In this document: piece after piece, positions 16,288-24,917 of the stretch
Layout of the letters: each line of letters starts with the position of its first letter
Numbering within the stretch: the first letter of the stretch is position 1
Assembly: GCF_011044155.1 (NCBI RefSeq)
Contig: NZ_CP049056.1
Coordinates: 3,166,001-3,230,000, forward strand
Origin: Pikeienuella piscinae
GTDB taxonomy: Bacteria > Pseudomonadota > Alphaproteobacteria > Rhodobacterales > Rhodobacteraceae
Direction of reading: 5' to 3'
Length of the DNA stretch: 64,000 nt
The notes under the pieces: model-generated
The model's input: only the letters and a program-made list of their open reading frames with translations
The model's database searches: none
What the model was told of the DNA's origin: nothing
Made by a program: the position numbers and the translations under genes

Positions 16288-18125
16288 TCTTCCACTCCTT
16301 CGAAGACGGCATCCGCCTTCGGCGCGCGCCAGGCGGATTGATGGTAATAGCCCGCGATGAAGCGCCCCTGCGCCTCCAGCGTCAGCGAGCGCGGCAGGTC
16401 TGGTTCGAGCCCGGACCAGATCTCCTCGATCTCGCGCTCATTCCAGCCAGCAATCCTTTCGGAAATATCTTTTCTTATTTTCGAAAGATGATGGATAGAA
16501 GTTCTGATAATAATTGGAAATACTCGCGCGGGCGTTGACGATGCAGCAGCGAAGTAGCGATCCTTTATGCTAGTCGCGAGGCGTTGCTTCCTTTGTCCAT
16601 CTGAATCGCGTTCCAGTGCGTCACGTTGCACTTTTTCCAGCAATGCGAAGAGGCGTCCGAGCCTATACGCTTGGTCGGCATTATCTCTCTTGAGGCTCAT
16701 CGGGACTACTTCCTCTCCCTGTATGCCGTTTACGACCGCTTTGCAGATCGCTGCCCGACGTCCGTTGATCTCACCGTCTGCACGCACACGGGTAACTACC
16801 GCCGACAGAAGTGTCCGTGGCAGCGGTGCGCCGGTCAGCACAGCACGCATCAACGCCCCGCCGAGTAGCGGCGGAATGGATTTTTCATCTATTTTCTTCT
16901 TCCCGGTGTCTGGGTCTTTGTACACACGCGCCGTCTCATAGAGCAGCGACCAAGCAGCCGGCGGCCCCTTCCAGGGCGCCGGCTCTATCCGCAGCGCCTC
17001 CCAGAACTCGAGCACATGGCGCGCGAAGTCGCCGAGCGTGCCGGGGCGCCAGAAGCGTACCGAAAGCCGCGCCGCGTTCGGCGCGAGGCCGAGGACGAAG
17101 ACCCGCGTCTCCGGCCCGTAACTCGCGCCCGGAGCTCTGCGCCCGGCGGCGAAGTTGTCGAGATCGGCCCGAAGCTTCGCCAACGCGTCTTCACCCGTCT
17201 CGGGCTGCGGATCGACCGCGCCGAAGAGCATGTCCTCGGCCGATTGCGCCGCCGCCCGCGGGCCCTCGGCCCAGAAAACAGCGGTCGCGTCACCGAGCTG
17301 AAATCGACGCCTATGCGCCGCGCCTCGATCTAGGAGCGTGTTGAGCGCGGTCCCATAGGCGAAAGCGGCGGCTTCGGAAACCGGCGCGTTCTCGCCCTTA
17401 ATCTTTCCGAAACTACTGGACGCGCCGATCGGTTTATCGGAACCAATATTGAACGAGACCAGCCTGTGACCTCCCCCAGGCGGAGGGTTTTTCGCAGCGA
17501 CCCCCTTTATCACCGGATGGAGGCGCGCGAGCGGACCACTGACGCCAGTAACAAGGCATGGAGCCTCCTCACCACTGCTTTCCTCAAGGAGAGCGCGCGC
17601 CGCTGAGCGCTCATGCAGTGGCGCAGGGCCAACCGGATCGTCCACCCAGCGGAAGACGATATTAGCATCGAGCGCCTCCGCGTCCCAATCCAGTTCGGCG
17701 AACCGGTCCGGCGTCCATCGTTCAAGGAAGGCGCGTAGTGCGGCGAGACCCGGATCAGCCGCGCCTTCGAGAAGCGCGAGATGGGCGGCGCGGAAGGCGG
17801 CGTGCTCTTCAAGCGTCCGCTTTCCTTGCCCAGGCGAGAATTGACCGTCGATCTCAACCGCTGTCACTCCGAGCGCATATGCCGTCTTGTCCCAGAAAAT
17901 GTTAGGCTTGATGCCTGCAGTTCGGATCACCGCCGCAGGCACATTCATCATCCGCCCCGGCCGCTTCGGATCCTGCCGGGCGAGAGGACTGAGCGCGACC
18001 GGTGTTCCGTCGGAGCGGATCAACAGCTCATAACCGATCCTCTCACGCGAAAACCCCCGGCGCGGCGCCTCGCCGGCTTCGGCGAGCCGGTCGTAGAGCG
18101 TGGCAAGTTCGGTCAGAATTGTCAC
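16284..18125 (-). CDS. cas8c: Cascade large subunit Cas8c (Csd1), probably also source of Cas11c
   Basis: 613 residues from a GTG at 18125 that overlaps the cas5c stop (GTGA). The N-terminus TILTELATLYDRLAEAGEAPRRGFS and the later SFNIGSDKPIGASSSFGKIKGENAPVSE are typical of Csd1. The C-terminal part contains KRDNADQAYRLGRLFALLEKVQ, the small-subunit-like helical region. An internal ATG at 16700, with AGAGGAAG 9-14 bases upstream, would yield a 138-residue C-terminal product, in line with the known separate translation of Cas11c from within I-C cas8. Cas8c recognises the PAM and recruits Cas3. Length is normal for the family. Confidence 0.95.
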   Translation of the reverse strand: MTILTELATLYDRLAEAGEAPRRGFSRERIGYELLIRSDGTPVALSPLARQDPKRPGRMMNVPAAVIRTAGIKPNIFWDKTAYALGVTAVEIDGQFSPGQGKRTLEEHAAFRAAHLALLEGAADPGLAALRAFLERWTPDRFAELDWDAEALDANIVFRWVDDPVGPAPLHERSAARALLEESSGEEAPCLVTGVSGPLARLHPVIKGVAAKNPPPGGGHRLVSFNIGSDKPIGASSSFGKIKGENAPVSEAAAFAYGTALNTLLDRGAAHRRRFQLGDATAVFWAEGPRAAAQSAEDMLFGAVDPQPETGEDALAKLRADLDNFAAGRRAPGASYGPETRVFVLGLAPNAARLSVRFWRPGTLGDFARHVLEFWEALRIEPAPWKGPPAAWSLLYETARVYKDPDTGKKKIDEKSIPPLLGGALMRAVLTGAPLPRTLLSAVVTRVRADGEINGRRAAICKAVVNGIQGEEVVPMSLKRDNADQAYRLGRLFALLEKVQRDALERDSDGQRKQRLATSIKDRYFAAASSTPARVFPIIIRTSIHHLSKIRKDISERIAGWNEREIEEIWSGLEPDLPRSLTLEAQGRFIAGYYHQSAWRAPKADAVFEGVEE

Positions 18126-18775
18126 GCGCGCAGCCCCTCTCCGCGGACGCGCACGAGGTCGATCACGCCGCCCTCCATCCGCGCCCGGAAGAAAAGCGGC
18201 GCCCGCCGGTTGGCGTAATCGATATCGTAGAGCATCCAGCCAAGATCCCGGTCGCTTTCCAGTAGCGTCGAGGGCGGCGGTGTCTTGACCAATTCGAACC
18301 AGGCGGGAAATTCGCGGACGCCGAGGCAGGGGCGATGAAAGCATTGGCCTGTAGTGGCGCGGCGACGGAACATCTCTGAATGTTTGGCGGGCGTGTCCCC
18401 GCCCGCCTCCGCCGTCATCTCGAAATGCGCCTCGATCAGGTAGGAGACGTCGCGAAGCGCCAGCGTCGCCCGCTGCTGACGATTTTCGTCAACGACAAGA
18501 TGCAGGCCGGTGAGATCGCCGGCGTTCATCGCGCTCTGCGCCGTGCGCGCGGAAATCTTGGAGCCAACTTCATTGCGCCGGATGGTCTCGAACCGGATCG
18601 GCTTCAACACATGGATGCGGTCGATCACCCAGCGGATCGCCGGTTTCCAGTGGATCGCTTCGAATATTCCCCGCGCTGCGGAGGGCGTGATTACGTCATA
18701 GGAGACGCGCTCGACCTTCATTTCCGGACGGGTGAAACAGGCGTGATCGCCCCAGATGTGAAGTTGAAAGGACAT
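18122..18775 (-). CDS. cas5c: Cas5c (Cas5d), crRNA-processing subunit
   Basis: 217 residues. The N-terminus MSFQLHIWGDHACFTRPEMKVER and SYDVITPSAARGIFEAIHWKP are family signatures. In type I-C, Cas5 replaces Cas6 as the pre-crRNA endonuclease; the Lys-His pair used for cleavage in studied homologues corresponds to Lys131-His132 in PAKHSEMFRRR, with His42 near the usual Tyr/His position. It stays bound to the crRNA 5' handle. 104 bp separate it from cas3. Confidence 0.95.
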   Translation of the reverse strand: MSFQLHIWGDHACFTRPEMKVERVSYDVITPSAARGIFEAIHWKPAIRWVIDRIHVLKPIRFETIRRNEVGSKISARTAQSAMNAGDLTGLHLVVDENRQQRATLALRDVSYLIEAHFEMTAEAGGDTPAKHSEMFRRRATTGQCFHRPCLGVREFPAWFELVKTPPPSTLLESDRDLGWMLYDIDYANRRAPLFFRARMEGGVIDLVRVRGEGLRA

Positions 18776-18879
18776 GGCCCCCGCCGAATGTGAGACTCAA
18801 AAGAGCAGCAACAAAACAGTTCACAATATGAAACGTCCTGCGAACAGGCGCCGTCAACCAATATTTCGATAGAGCCTTT

Positions 18880-21102
18880 CTACATGATCGAAATTCCCAG
18901 ATCGTCGATCCGGTCCAGCTTCAATCCCTGCGCGTCATCATAGGCGTTCCGATTGGCCAGGACCACGAACTGATCGCCGAACGCCTCCGCCCGGACCACT
19001 TCGGCCGCGCCCGAGGCGATCAGCCCGCGGCGCGCCCGTCGCGAGATGTTGACCGCATAGGATTGCAGCGCGTGCGCAATCCCGCCGGCGCCCTCCGCGT
19101 AACGGAGAACGCGCATCGCGTCGTCAGGCGCGCCCCAGCGCCCGCCCTCGACGATAATCGGGAGCGTTTCGTCCTCGATCATCCGGAACGCCGCGGCGAC
19201 GTCGGCGAAAGGGAGGTCGGCTGCGCTTCTGTGCGCTGCGAGAACGCCGCGCCCATATCCGCCGACCTCGCGGTCGTCGAGGCCCGCTTCCCCATGTTTG
19301 TAATAGAGTTCCCGAAAATAGGCCGCCACCGTCGCCGGCGACAGCGGGTCCGCCGCCGCTTCGACGATCCGTCGCCCGGTCTCCGCTTCGAGCTTCAGAT
19401 CGTAGGGCGCCGGGAAGTCGCCAGACGGGGCGAACAGCACCAGGCGCCCTCCGCGCGGCCCGAGATTTCCCTCCCGGTTGCACCGTCCGGCGGCCTGCGC
19501 CATCCGGTCGACCCCCGCGTAGGCCCGGAAGACAACTGGAAAATCAAAGTCCACGCCTGCTTCGACGAGCGATGTGGAGATCAGACGCACCGGATCGCCA
19601 GCCGTCAGCTTCTCCCGCACCTCAGCCAGCACATGCCGGCGGTGCGCGGCGGTCATGAAGGTCGAAAGGTGCGTCGCGCCTTCAACGCGGCCGAAGAGCG
19701 CCTGAGCGTGGCGACGATTGTCTACGATCGCCAGCGCCTGACGCTCCGCGCATATGCGCGCTGCCAGTTCATCATCGTTCATAGGGCCGGCGCATTCGAC
19801 GCTAACGCGCGCAAGCCTGCCTGCGAGCGCGGCCGGGTCTGGCGCAAGCTCCCGCACCCCAGTCAGAGCCTCTGACGCTGCGAAGCCATCTTTGGGGCGC
19901 ACCGCGGGTTGCGTCGCAGTACAGAGGATCAGCGTGGCCCCGTAGCCCTCCGCGAGTTCCCTAATCGCACGGAGGCAGGGACGAAGAAGCCCAAGCGGCA
20001 GCGCCTGCGCCTCGTCGAGGATGATGACGGAGCGCGCGACGCGGTGAAGCTTGCGGCAGGGGCCGGGCCGGTTAGCGAAAAGGCTCTCGAAAAGTCGGAC
20101 AGCCGTGGTCACCACGACCGGCGTGTCCCAGGTCTCAGCGGCGAGACGCAGACGATCTTCCTCGTCACGATCGTCGACCTCGTCCCAGTCGAAGGCGGAA
20201 TGATGCTCAAGCACGGCTTCGTCAGCATCCAGCGCCGCCCGAAACACCGCCGCCGTCTGCTCGATGATCGCCGTGAACGGGGCGACGTAGATCACCCGCC
20301 GCAGGCCATGCGCGCGGGCGTGATCCAGTGCAAACGCGAGGGAGGTCAGCGTCTTGCCCCCGCCCGTTGGGATCGAGAGGGAAAAGAGCCCCGGAGGCTC
20401 CATCGCCCGCCCCCGCACGATTGCGAGCAGGTCGCGCCGGACGCGGTTCACGTCCGAGTCCCTACTCTGCAGCCCTGAGAGGAACCGGTCGAGCGATGCT
20501 CCCAACCGGTCGAGGGAGGCTGACTGCGTAGCCGCGCCTTCGCCGTAGAACCGCGCCGTCTCTCCGCGGTCGGCGTCGACCAGAGCGGAGAACAACATAC
20601 GTGTGAAGAAGGCGAGCGAAAATGGGTCATTCGACTTGCGAAGCGGCGACGGCGCCTTCCGCGCAATAGCCGGAAGGACGAGACCCTCGGGGAGCATCAG
20701 CGGCTCGGCTAGTTTCAAGCGTTCGTCAAGTGGGGTCGTCGGGCGCGCCTCGCTGCGCAGCACGCCATTCGAAAGGCCCGCATGGTGGCCGGCGATGCAA
20801 TGAGCGAGCATGCGACCGATAACATTTTGCATCGCCTCGCAGGCGTAGCGCGCGCCTTCGCCGCTATGCGGCTCCGCTATCGGGTCGCCTGCCAGGCGGC
20901 GTTGAAACCGAGGCTTCGCCTTGCCGAGATCGTGTAGCGCTCCCGCATATCTGGCGATTTCCGCACCGTCGAACACTTCCGCATAAGATGCCGCCCTGCT
21001 GGCGACCGCTTCCAGGTGAACGCACAACGGCTCCCATTCAGCCTTCGGCCCGGACGTTGTGTGAGCGTAGAGCAAGGGGACGCTTTCCTTCTGAGGCGCC
21101 AT
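18880..21102 (-). CDS. cas3: CRISPR-associated helicase-nuclease Cas3
   Basis: 740 residues from ATG 21102 (an in-frame ATG at 21165 is possible but the extension lacks similarity). The HD nuclease part has HDLGK at 57-61 and His101/His106-107. The superfamily 2 helicase follows with Walker A PTGGGKT (245-251), DEAQ at 363-366, and motif VI QAAGRCNREG (536-545). It is recruited to the R-loop and degrades the invading strand. All catalytic motifs are present. It heads the operon cas3-cas5c-cas8c-cas7-cas4-cas1-cas2, the canonical I-C order, and lies about 130 bp from a tRNA gene. Confidence 0.96.
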   Translation of the reverse strand: MAPQKESVPLLYAHTTSGPKAEWEPLCVHLEAVASRAASYAEVFDGAEIARYAGALHDLGKAKPRFQRRLAGDPIAEPHSGEGARYACEAMQNVIGRMLAHCIAGHHAGLSNGVLRSEARPTTPLDERLKLAEPLMLPEGLVLPAIARKAPSPLRKSNDPFSLAFFTRMLFSALVDADRGETARFYGEGAATQSASLDRLGASLDRFLSGLQSRDSDVNRVRRDLLAIVRGRAMEPPGLFSLSIPTGGGKTLTSLAFALDHARAHGLRRVIYVAPFTAIIEQTAAVFRAALDADEAVLEHHSAFDWDEVDDRDEEDRLRLAAETWDTPVVVTTAVRLFESLFANRPGPCRKLHRVARSVIILDEAQALPLGLLRPCLRAIRELAEGYGATLILCTATQPAVRPKDGFAASEALTGVRELAPDPAALAGRLARVSVECAGPMNDDELAARICAERQALAIVDNRRHAQALFGRVEGATHLSTFMTAAHRRHVLAEVREKLTAGDPVRLISTSLVEAGVDFDFPVVFRAYAGVDRMAQAAGRCNREGNLGPRGGRLVLFAPSGDFPAPYDLKLEAETGRRIVEAAADPLSPATVAAYFRELYYKHGEAGLDDREVGGYGRGVLAAHRSAADLPFADVAAAFRMIEDETLPIIVEGGRWGAPDDAMRVLRYAEGAGGIAHALQSYAVNISRRARRGLIASGAAEVVRAEAFGDQFVVLANRNAYDDAQGLKLDRIDDLGISIM

Positions 21103-21230
21103 GACGTGAACGGCGTTCAACGCCCGCTGGAGGCGCCGAGGTTCATGGTGCGAAATGTGACGCAAAACTCAACTGCAACCGGACAGTCCGCTTGACGAAA
21201 AACCTCGCTGAACGTAAGTGTCCTGAGTGT

Positions 21231-21304
21231 GCGGGTGTAGCTCAATGGTAGAGCTTTTGCTTCCCAAGCAAGTGACGAGGGTTCGATTCCCTTCACCCGC
21301 TCCA
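21231..21304 (+). tRNA. tRNA-Gly (anticodon CCC)
   Basis: Clover-leaf readable by eye: acceptor GCGGGTG pairs with CACCCGC, D-stem GCTC/GAGC, anticodon stem TTTGC/GCAAG with loop TTCCCAA (anticodon CCC), T-arm AGGGT-TCGATTC-CCTT. The CCA end is encoded (TCCA at 21301-21304). Its 3' half is repeated downstream at 21401-21504, a pattern left by elements that integrate into tRNA genes. Confidence 0.95.
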
Positions 21305-21504
21305 ACCCCCTCTGAAAACTGCATATTCCCTGCAGACGCGCCGGGAGATTGTCGCTAATCGCTTGTTTTTAAAAACCCACCTGCAAATTCCCTGCAAGCT
21401 ACCCAAGCTTACGACAAGGGTTCGATTCCCTTCACCCGCTCCAACCCCATCCGAAAACTGCATACTCCCTGCAGATGCGTTGGACGATTGCCGCTAGTCG
21501 CTTT
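21261..21504 (+). repeat. Imperfect 104-bp direct repeat of the tRNA-Gly 3' part and flank (att-like)
   Basis: Copy 1 (21261-21364) spans the anticodon loop to 60 bp past the tRNA; copy 2 (21401-21504) lies 140 bp downstream. A 32-bp core (21278-21309, from AGGGTTCGATTCCC to CTCCAACCCC) is identical; the rest is close, including GAAAACTGCAT and CCCTGCAGA. The 36 bp between the copies contains a third, shorter CTGCAAATTCCCTGCA. This is what repeated integration and excision at a tRNA attachment site would leave. Copy 2 lacks the 5' half and is not a tRNA gene. Confidence 0.75.
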
Positions 21505-21672
21505 GAACCGCCCCGGGTTTACCGGAGAGTTTGTGGTTCGATAATTAGGTTACTTTTTCGTCAGCGTCCAAGCTGGCATAGAAGGCCTCCTCTGCTTCTT
21601 GCGGCGTGATGTAGTCAATGGCGCTGTGCAAGCGGGTGTTGTTACATTAGTCGCACCATTTGAGGGTTTCTG
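21504..21672 (-). pseudogene. IS3-family orfB 3' remnant with element end
   Basis: TGAACCGCCCCGGGTTTACC at 21504 looks like an IS3-family terminal repeat. On the minus strand the following sequence reads ETLKWCD-stop-CNNTRLHSAIDYITPQEAEEAFYASL, the usual end of IS3-family OrfB (normally ...WVDWFNNRRLHSAIGYITPQEAE), with its stop at 21545-21547. An internal stop and loss of everything N-terminal show that it is dead. The IS21-type end at 21673 cuts it off. Confidence 0.75.
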
Positions 21673-21717
21673 TGTCAATCGGCATTCAATCGTGACCCCT
21701 CATCGGCGTCCAATTCG

Positions 21718-22165
21718 GAGGCGCAGATGCGCCGGATCGCGCCGTATTTCCCGTTGTCGCACGGGGTGCCGAGAGTTGATGATCGCCAGATCGTCAGCGG
21801 CATCATCTTCGTGATCAGGAATAGCCTGCGGTGGCGAGACGCCCCTGGCGAGTACGGGCCGCACAAGACGATCTGCAACCGCTTCGTCCGTTGGAGCAGG
21901 CTGGGTGTGTTCAACAGGATCTTCGCAGGCCTGGCGGCGAAGGGCGGCGAGCCGGATCAGTTGATGATCGACGCGACCCACCTGAAAGCTCACCGCACGG
22001 CGGCCAGCCTGCTCAAGAAGGGGCTGTTCCCAGACGTATCGGACGGACCAAAGGCGGCCTGAACTCCAAGCTGCATGCCGTCTGCGATGGCAAAGGCCGA
22101 CCGCTGGTCATGCTGCTCAGCGAAGGCCAGACGAGCGACTTCAAGGGTGCGGCCCTGATGATAGC
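21718..22165 (+). pseudogene. IS5-family (IS427-type) transposase fragment
   Basis: MRRIAPYFPLSHGVPRVDDRQIVSGIIF, then RNSLRWRDAPGEYGPHKTICNRF and MIDATHLKAHRTA, are the N-terminal half of an IS427-group transposase. After 22060 the reading shifts to a second frame (GLNSKLHAVCDGKGRPLVML, SEGQTSDFKGAALM), as in two-frame members that use programmed frameshifting. The first residues are lost at the junction with the IS21 end and the C-terminus is lost at ~22165, where the sequence passes into the reversed IS5 copy through shared bases coding for the conserved Gly-Tyr segment. Confidence 0.75.
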
Positions 22166-22816
22166 CGCCGTCCGCAAAGATGCGCCGAAGCCAGGGCCAG
22201 CGTTGTCGGATCGTGGCCAGCACGAGTGGGGCGCCGTCGCGGTCCTGCACGCCCGCGCCGTGAACGATGAGGCCGACCATCAGACCGATCGTATCGACCA
22301 CGATGTGGCGCTTGCGGCCTTTGACCTTCTTGTCGGCATCGTAGCCGCAAACCCCTCCCGCCTCTGTCGTTTTCACGCTTTGACTATCAATCACGCCCGC
22401 CGTGGGCGACGCTTCTCGACCCTCCAGCTCCCGCGCCGCCATCACCAGCGAATTGTTGATCGCGACCCACAAGCCCTCGTCACGCCAGTGATAGAAGTAG
22501 CGCTGGACGGTCGAAAGCGGCGGAAACTCCGTTGGCAGATAGCGCCAGGGGCAGCCTGTCGAGGCGATGTAGAGGATCGCGTTCATCACCTCGCGCAGGT
22601 CGGTCGTGCGCGGGCGGCCCAGACCGCGCCGATCAGGCATGAACGGGCTGATCAACGTCCATTCCCGATCCTTCAGGTCGCTTGCATAGCGCCGCGAGCG
22701 TCGCGCATATTCCACACGGGCGATATCATTCCAGGGCATCTTGCCTCCGTCAGTCGTTGCAATCCGACGTGAATCACAACCCTCTGATACCGCTCAACTC
22801 ATTTCGGGGCTGGCTC
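22165..22816 (-). pseudogene. Truncated IS5-family element, inverted relative of the copy at 3120
   Basis: The transposase reads MPWNDIARVEYARRSRRYASDL from 22739 and keeps the first catalytic Asp (GVIDSQSVK) and FADGGY, then ends in the IS427-type fragment, so the third acidic residue is gone. The intact outer end (GAGCC...) is at 22816, followed by TAA. Protein similarity to the 3120 copy is high but clearly not identity (for example KDREWTLISPF against TDREWEVIAAY), so they did not arise by recent duplication. It is inserted into istB. Confidence 0.82.
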
Positions 22817-22817
22817 T

Positions 22818-23393
22818 AAGAAGCAGGCCCGCTCGATCAAATACCAGATGACCATCGCCAAACTGCCCCTGGCCAAGGAACTGGAAGAGTTTGACTTCGA
22901 GGCGACCGAGATCAACGAGACCCTGGTCCGCGACCTGGCCACCGGAGACTTCCTCGACCATCAGCGCAATCTCGTCCTGATCGGCGGCACCGGAACCGGC
23001 AAGACCCATCTCGCCGTCAGCATTGCCTGCGCCTGCATTCGCGCCGGACGACGGGGCCGGTTCTTCAATGTCGTCGATCTGGTGAACAAACCGGACGCCG
23101 AGGCCCGCGCAGAAAGGCAGGGGCGCACTGCCGACCTGATCTCCCGCCTCGACTTCCTGATCCTGGATGAACTCGGCTATTTGCCCTTCGCCCAGACCGG
23201 CGGCCAGCTCCTGTTCCACCTCATCAGCAAGCTTTACGAGCGGACATCGATCATCGTCACGACAAACCTCGCATTCGGCGAATGGCCGACCGTCTTCGGC
23301 GAGGCCAAGATGACCACGGCGCTCCTGGGCCGTCTCACGCACCACTGCGAGATCGTCGAAACCGGCAACGAAAGCTGGCGCTTAAAGAACTGA
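22818..23393 (+). pseudogene. istB: IstB-like ATPase, 5' end lost
   Basis: The frame begins inside the gene ([29 protein letters not shown]) because the IS5 copy interrupts it, and continues to a normal C-terminus ([21 protein letters not shown]). AAA+ motifs are clear: Walker [10 protein letters not shown] and Walker [12 protein letters not shown]. IstB is the transposition helper of IS21 elements. About 60-70 N-terminal residues are missing and istA is absent, so it cannot support transposition. An internal ATG at 22848 could still give a shortened protein. Confidence 0.85.
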
Positions 23394-23528
23394 GCATAGC
23401 CCAAACGGGCCCACCGCTGGCCCGCCGCCGCTCCGTTACAAGAGGACTACGCGGCGCCGGGCCAGCTCAGCTCCGGAGGGGGCGATATTGGGCGCCGATG
23501 AGGGCTCACGATTGAATACTGATTGACA

Positions 23529-23866
23529 GGCTGGACATCGCCGAGGGCCTACGCCTCAACGAAGGCGGAGCGGGAATCACCGCCCAGCGGCCCCGGCCGC
23601 GTGTCGCCCCGAACGTGCTCAAGCGCTCGCCAGCGGCTCACGCTCGCCGCGCTGACGCCGTCGCGGGCGGCGGCCTAGGTGCTGTTACTGGCTCCGACGG
23701 CGGCAGCCTGCAGGGTCCGGGTGCGAAGATCGAGGGAGAGGCTTTCGACATATCCACGGGCCTCAGTCCCCGGCAGACGTCCTGACGCAGACCAAACCTC
23801 CGAACGAAAGCCCCTGCGAGTCAATCAGTTAAGATTCCGCTCTACGGCGCGCCCGCGCCGGCGCTG
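23529..23866. other. Intergenic stretch with no recognised feature
   Basis: About 340 bp between the IS21 right end and the dehydrogenase gene. GC-rich, with only short open frames of no recognisable similarity. Likely island-border debris. Confidence 0.35.
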
Positions 23867-24817
23867 TCAGTCGATAACCCGGATCGGGTTTCCTTCGGCG
23901 AACGCGCGGATACCCTCGACCATCTGGCCGTAGAACAACCGGAAATTCGCTTCGGTCACATAGCCGAGATGCGGCGAGATCTGGATATTCGGCTCCGCGC
24001 GATAGGGATGTTCGAACGGCAGCGGCTCCTCGTCGAAGACGTCGAGACAGGCGCCGGCGATGTGGCCCGCACGGACGGCGTCGAGGAGCGCGCCCTCCTG
24101 CACGATCGGGCCGCGCGAAGTGTTCACGAGGATTGCGCCGGGCCGCATCAGTGCGAGCGCCTCCGCGCCCACGAGGCCGCGCGTACGCTGAGAGAGCTGG
24201 AGATGGATCGAGAGGAAGTCGGAAGCCCGGAACAAGTCTGTCTTCGATACATGGCCGACGCCCAGTTCCGCGCAGCGCTCCGTGGTGAGGTTCTCGCTCC
24301 AGGCGATGACGTTCATCTGGAACGCGGCGGCGATGCGCGCGACCCGCGCGCCGAGACGGCCGAGCCCGAGAACGCCCAGCGTCTTGCCGCTGAGATCCAG
24401 CCCGATCGTCTCCGGCCGGACGGCGCCGGCCTTCAGCCGCGCGTTCTCATGGCCAACCTTTCGGGCAAATTCGAGCATATGGGCGAAGACCAGCTCAGCC
24501 GTGGGGTGCGCGGCCGAGTCGGTGCCGCACACAGTCACCCCCCGCGCATTCGCCGCAGCAACGTCGATCGCCGCATTGCGCGCGCCGGAGGTGACGATCA
24601 GCCTGAGCTTCGGCAGCGCCTCGATAATTTCTGCGGTGAAGGGCGTGCGCTCGCGCATCAGGCAGACGATCTCGAAATCCGCCAGGGCGGCGGCGATTTC
24701 CACAGCGCCGCCGATCGGCGCGTTGAACACCGTGATCTCCACCTCCCCCGCCAGCGCCCCCCAGTCCGCCATCGAGAGGGCGACATGCTGATAATCGTCG
24801 AGAATCGCGCAACGCAT
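23867..24817 (-). CDS. D-isomer-specific 2-hydroxyacid dehydrogenase
   Basis: 316 residues. Rossmann motif GLGRLG at 151-156 binds NAD(P); the catalytic triad is Arg235 (NTSRGPIV), Glu264 (DVFDEEPL) and His283 (SPHLGYVTEANF). The length and DYQ start resemble members related to glyoxylate/hydroxypyruvate reductases and phosphoglycerate dehydrogenases. It interconverts a 2-oxoacid and a D-2-hydroxyacid; the exact substrate is unknown. It stands alone on the minus strand downstream of the LysR gene, separated from it by 100 bp. Confidence 0.9.
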   Translation of the reverse strand: MRCAILDDYQHVALSMADWGALAGEVEITVFNAPIGGAVEIAAALADFEIVCLMRERTPFTAEIIEALPKLRLIVTSGARNAAIDVAAANARGVTVCGTDSAAHPTAELVFAHMLEFARKVGHENARLKAGAVRPETIGLDLSGKTLGVLGLGRLGARVARIAAAFQMNVIAWSENLTTERCAELGVGHVSKTDLFRASDFLSIHLQLSQRTRGLVGAEALALMRPGAILVNTSRGPIVQEGALLDAVRAGHIAGACLDVFDEEPLPFEHPYRAEPNIQISPHLGYVTEANFRLFYGQMVEGIRAFAEGNPIRVID

Positions 24818-24917
24818 CGGGTCCGTCTCCTTCGTGTCGCCGCCCTACACTGATATTCTCGCAACCTATAACTCCGGCCAAAGTGAAATCAGATAGGACG
24901 GATGTCGGCCGACAGGC

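Larger units (their letters stand above)
21673..23528 (+). mobile_element. IS21-family element, gutted by other insertion sequences
   Basis: The left end TGTCAATCGGCATTCAATCG at 21673 and the right end, read on the minus strand from 23528 as TGTCAATCAGTATTCAATCG, form the outer inverted repeats; similarity continues through CCTCATCGGCG. Between them the istA gene is missing; IS427-type and IS5 fragments occupy its place, and only istB survives. Original target duplications were not recognised. Confidence 0.75.

Noticed and set aside
21401-21504. Second tRNA-Gly gene
   Set aside because: Only the 3' part from the anticodon loop onward is present; no acceptor 5' strand or D-arm precedes it. 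It is an att-like duplicate.
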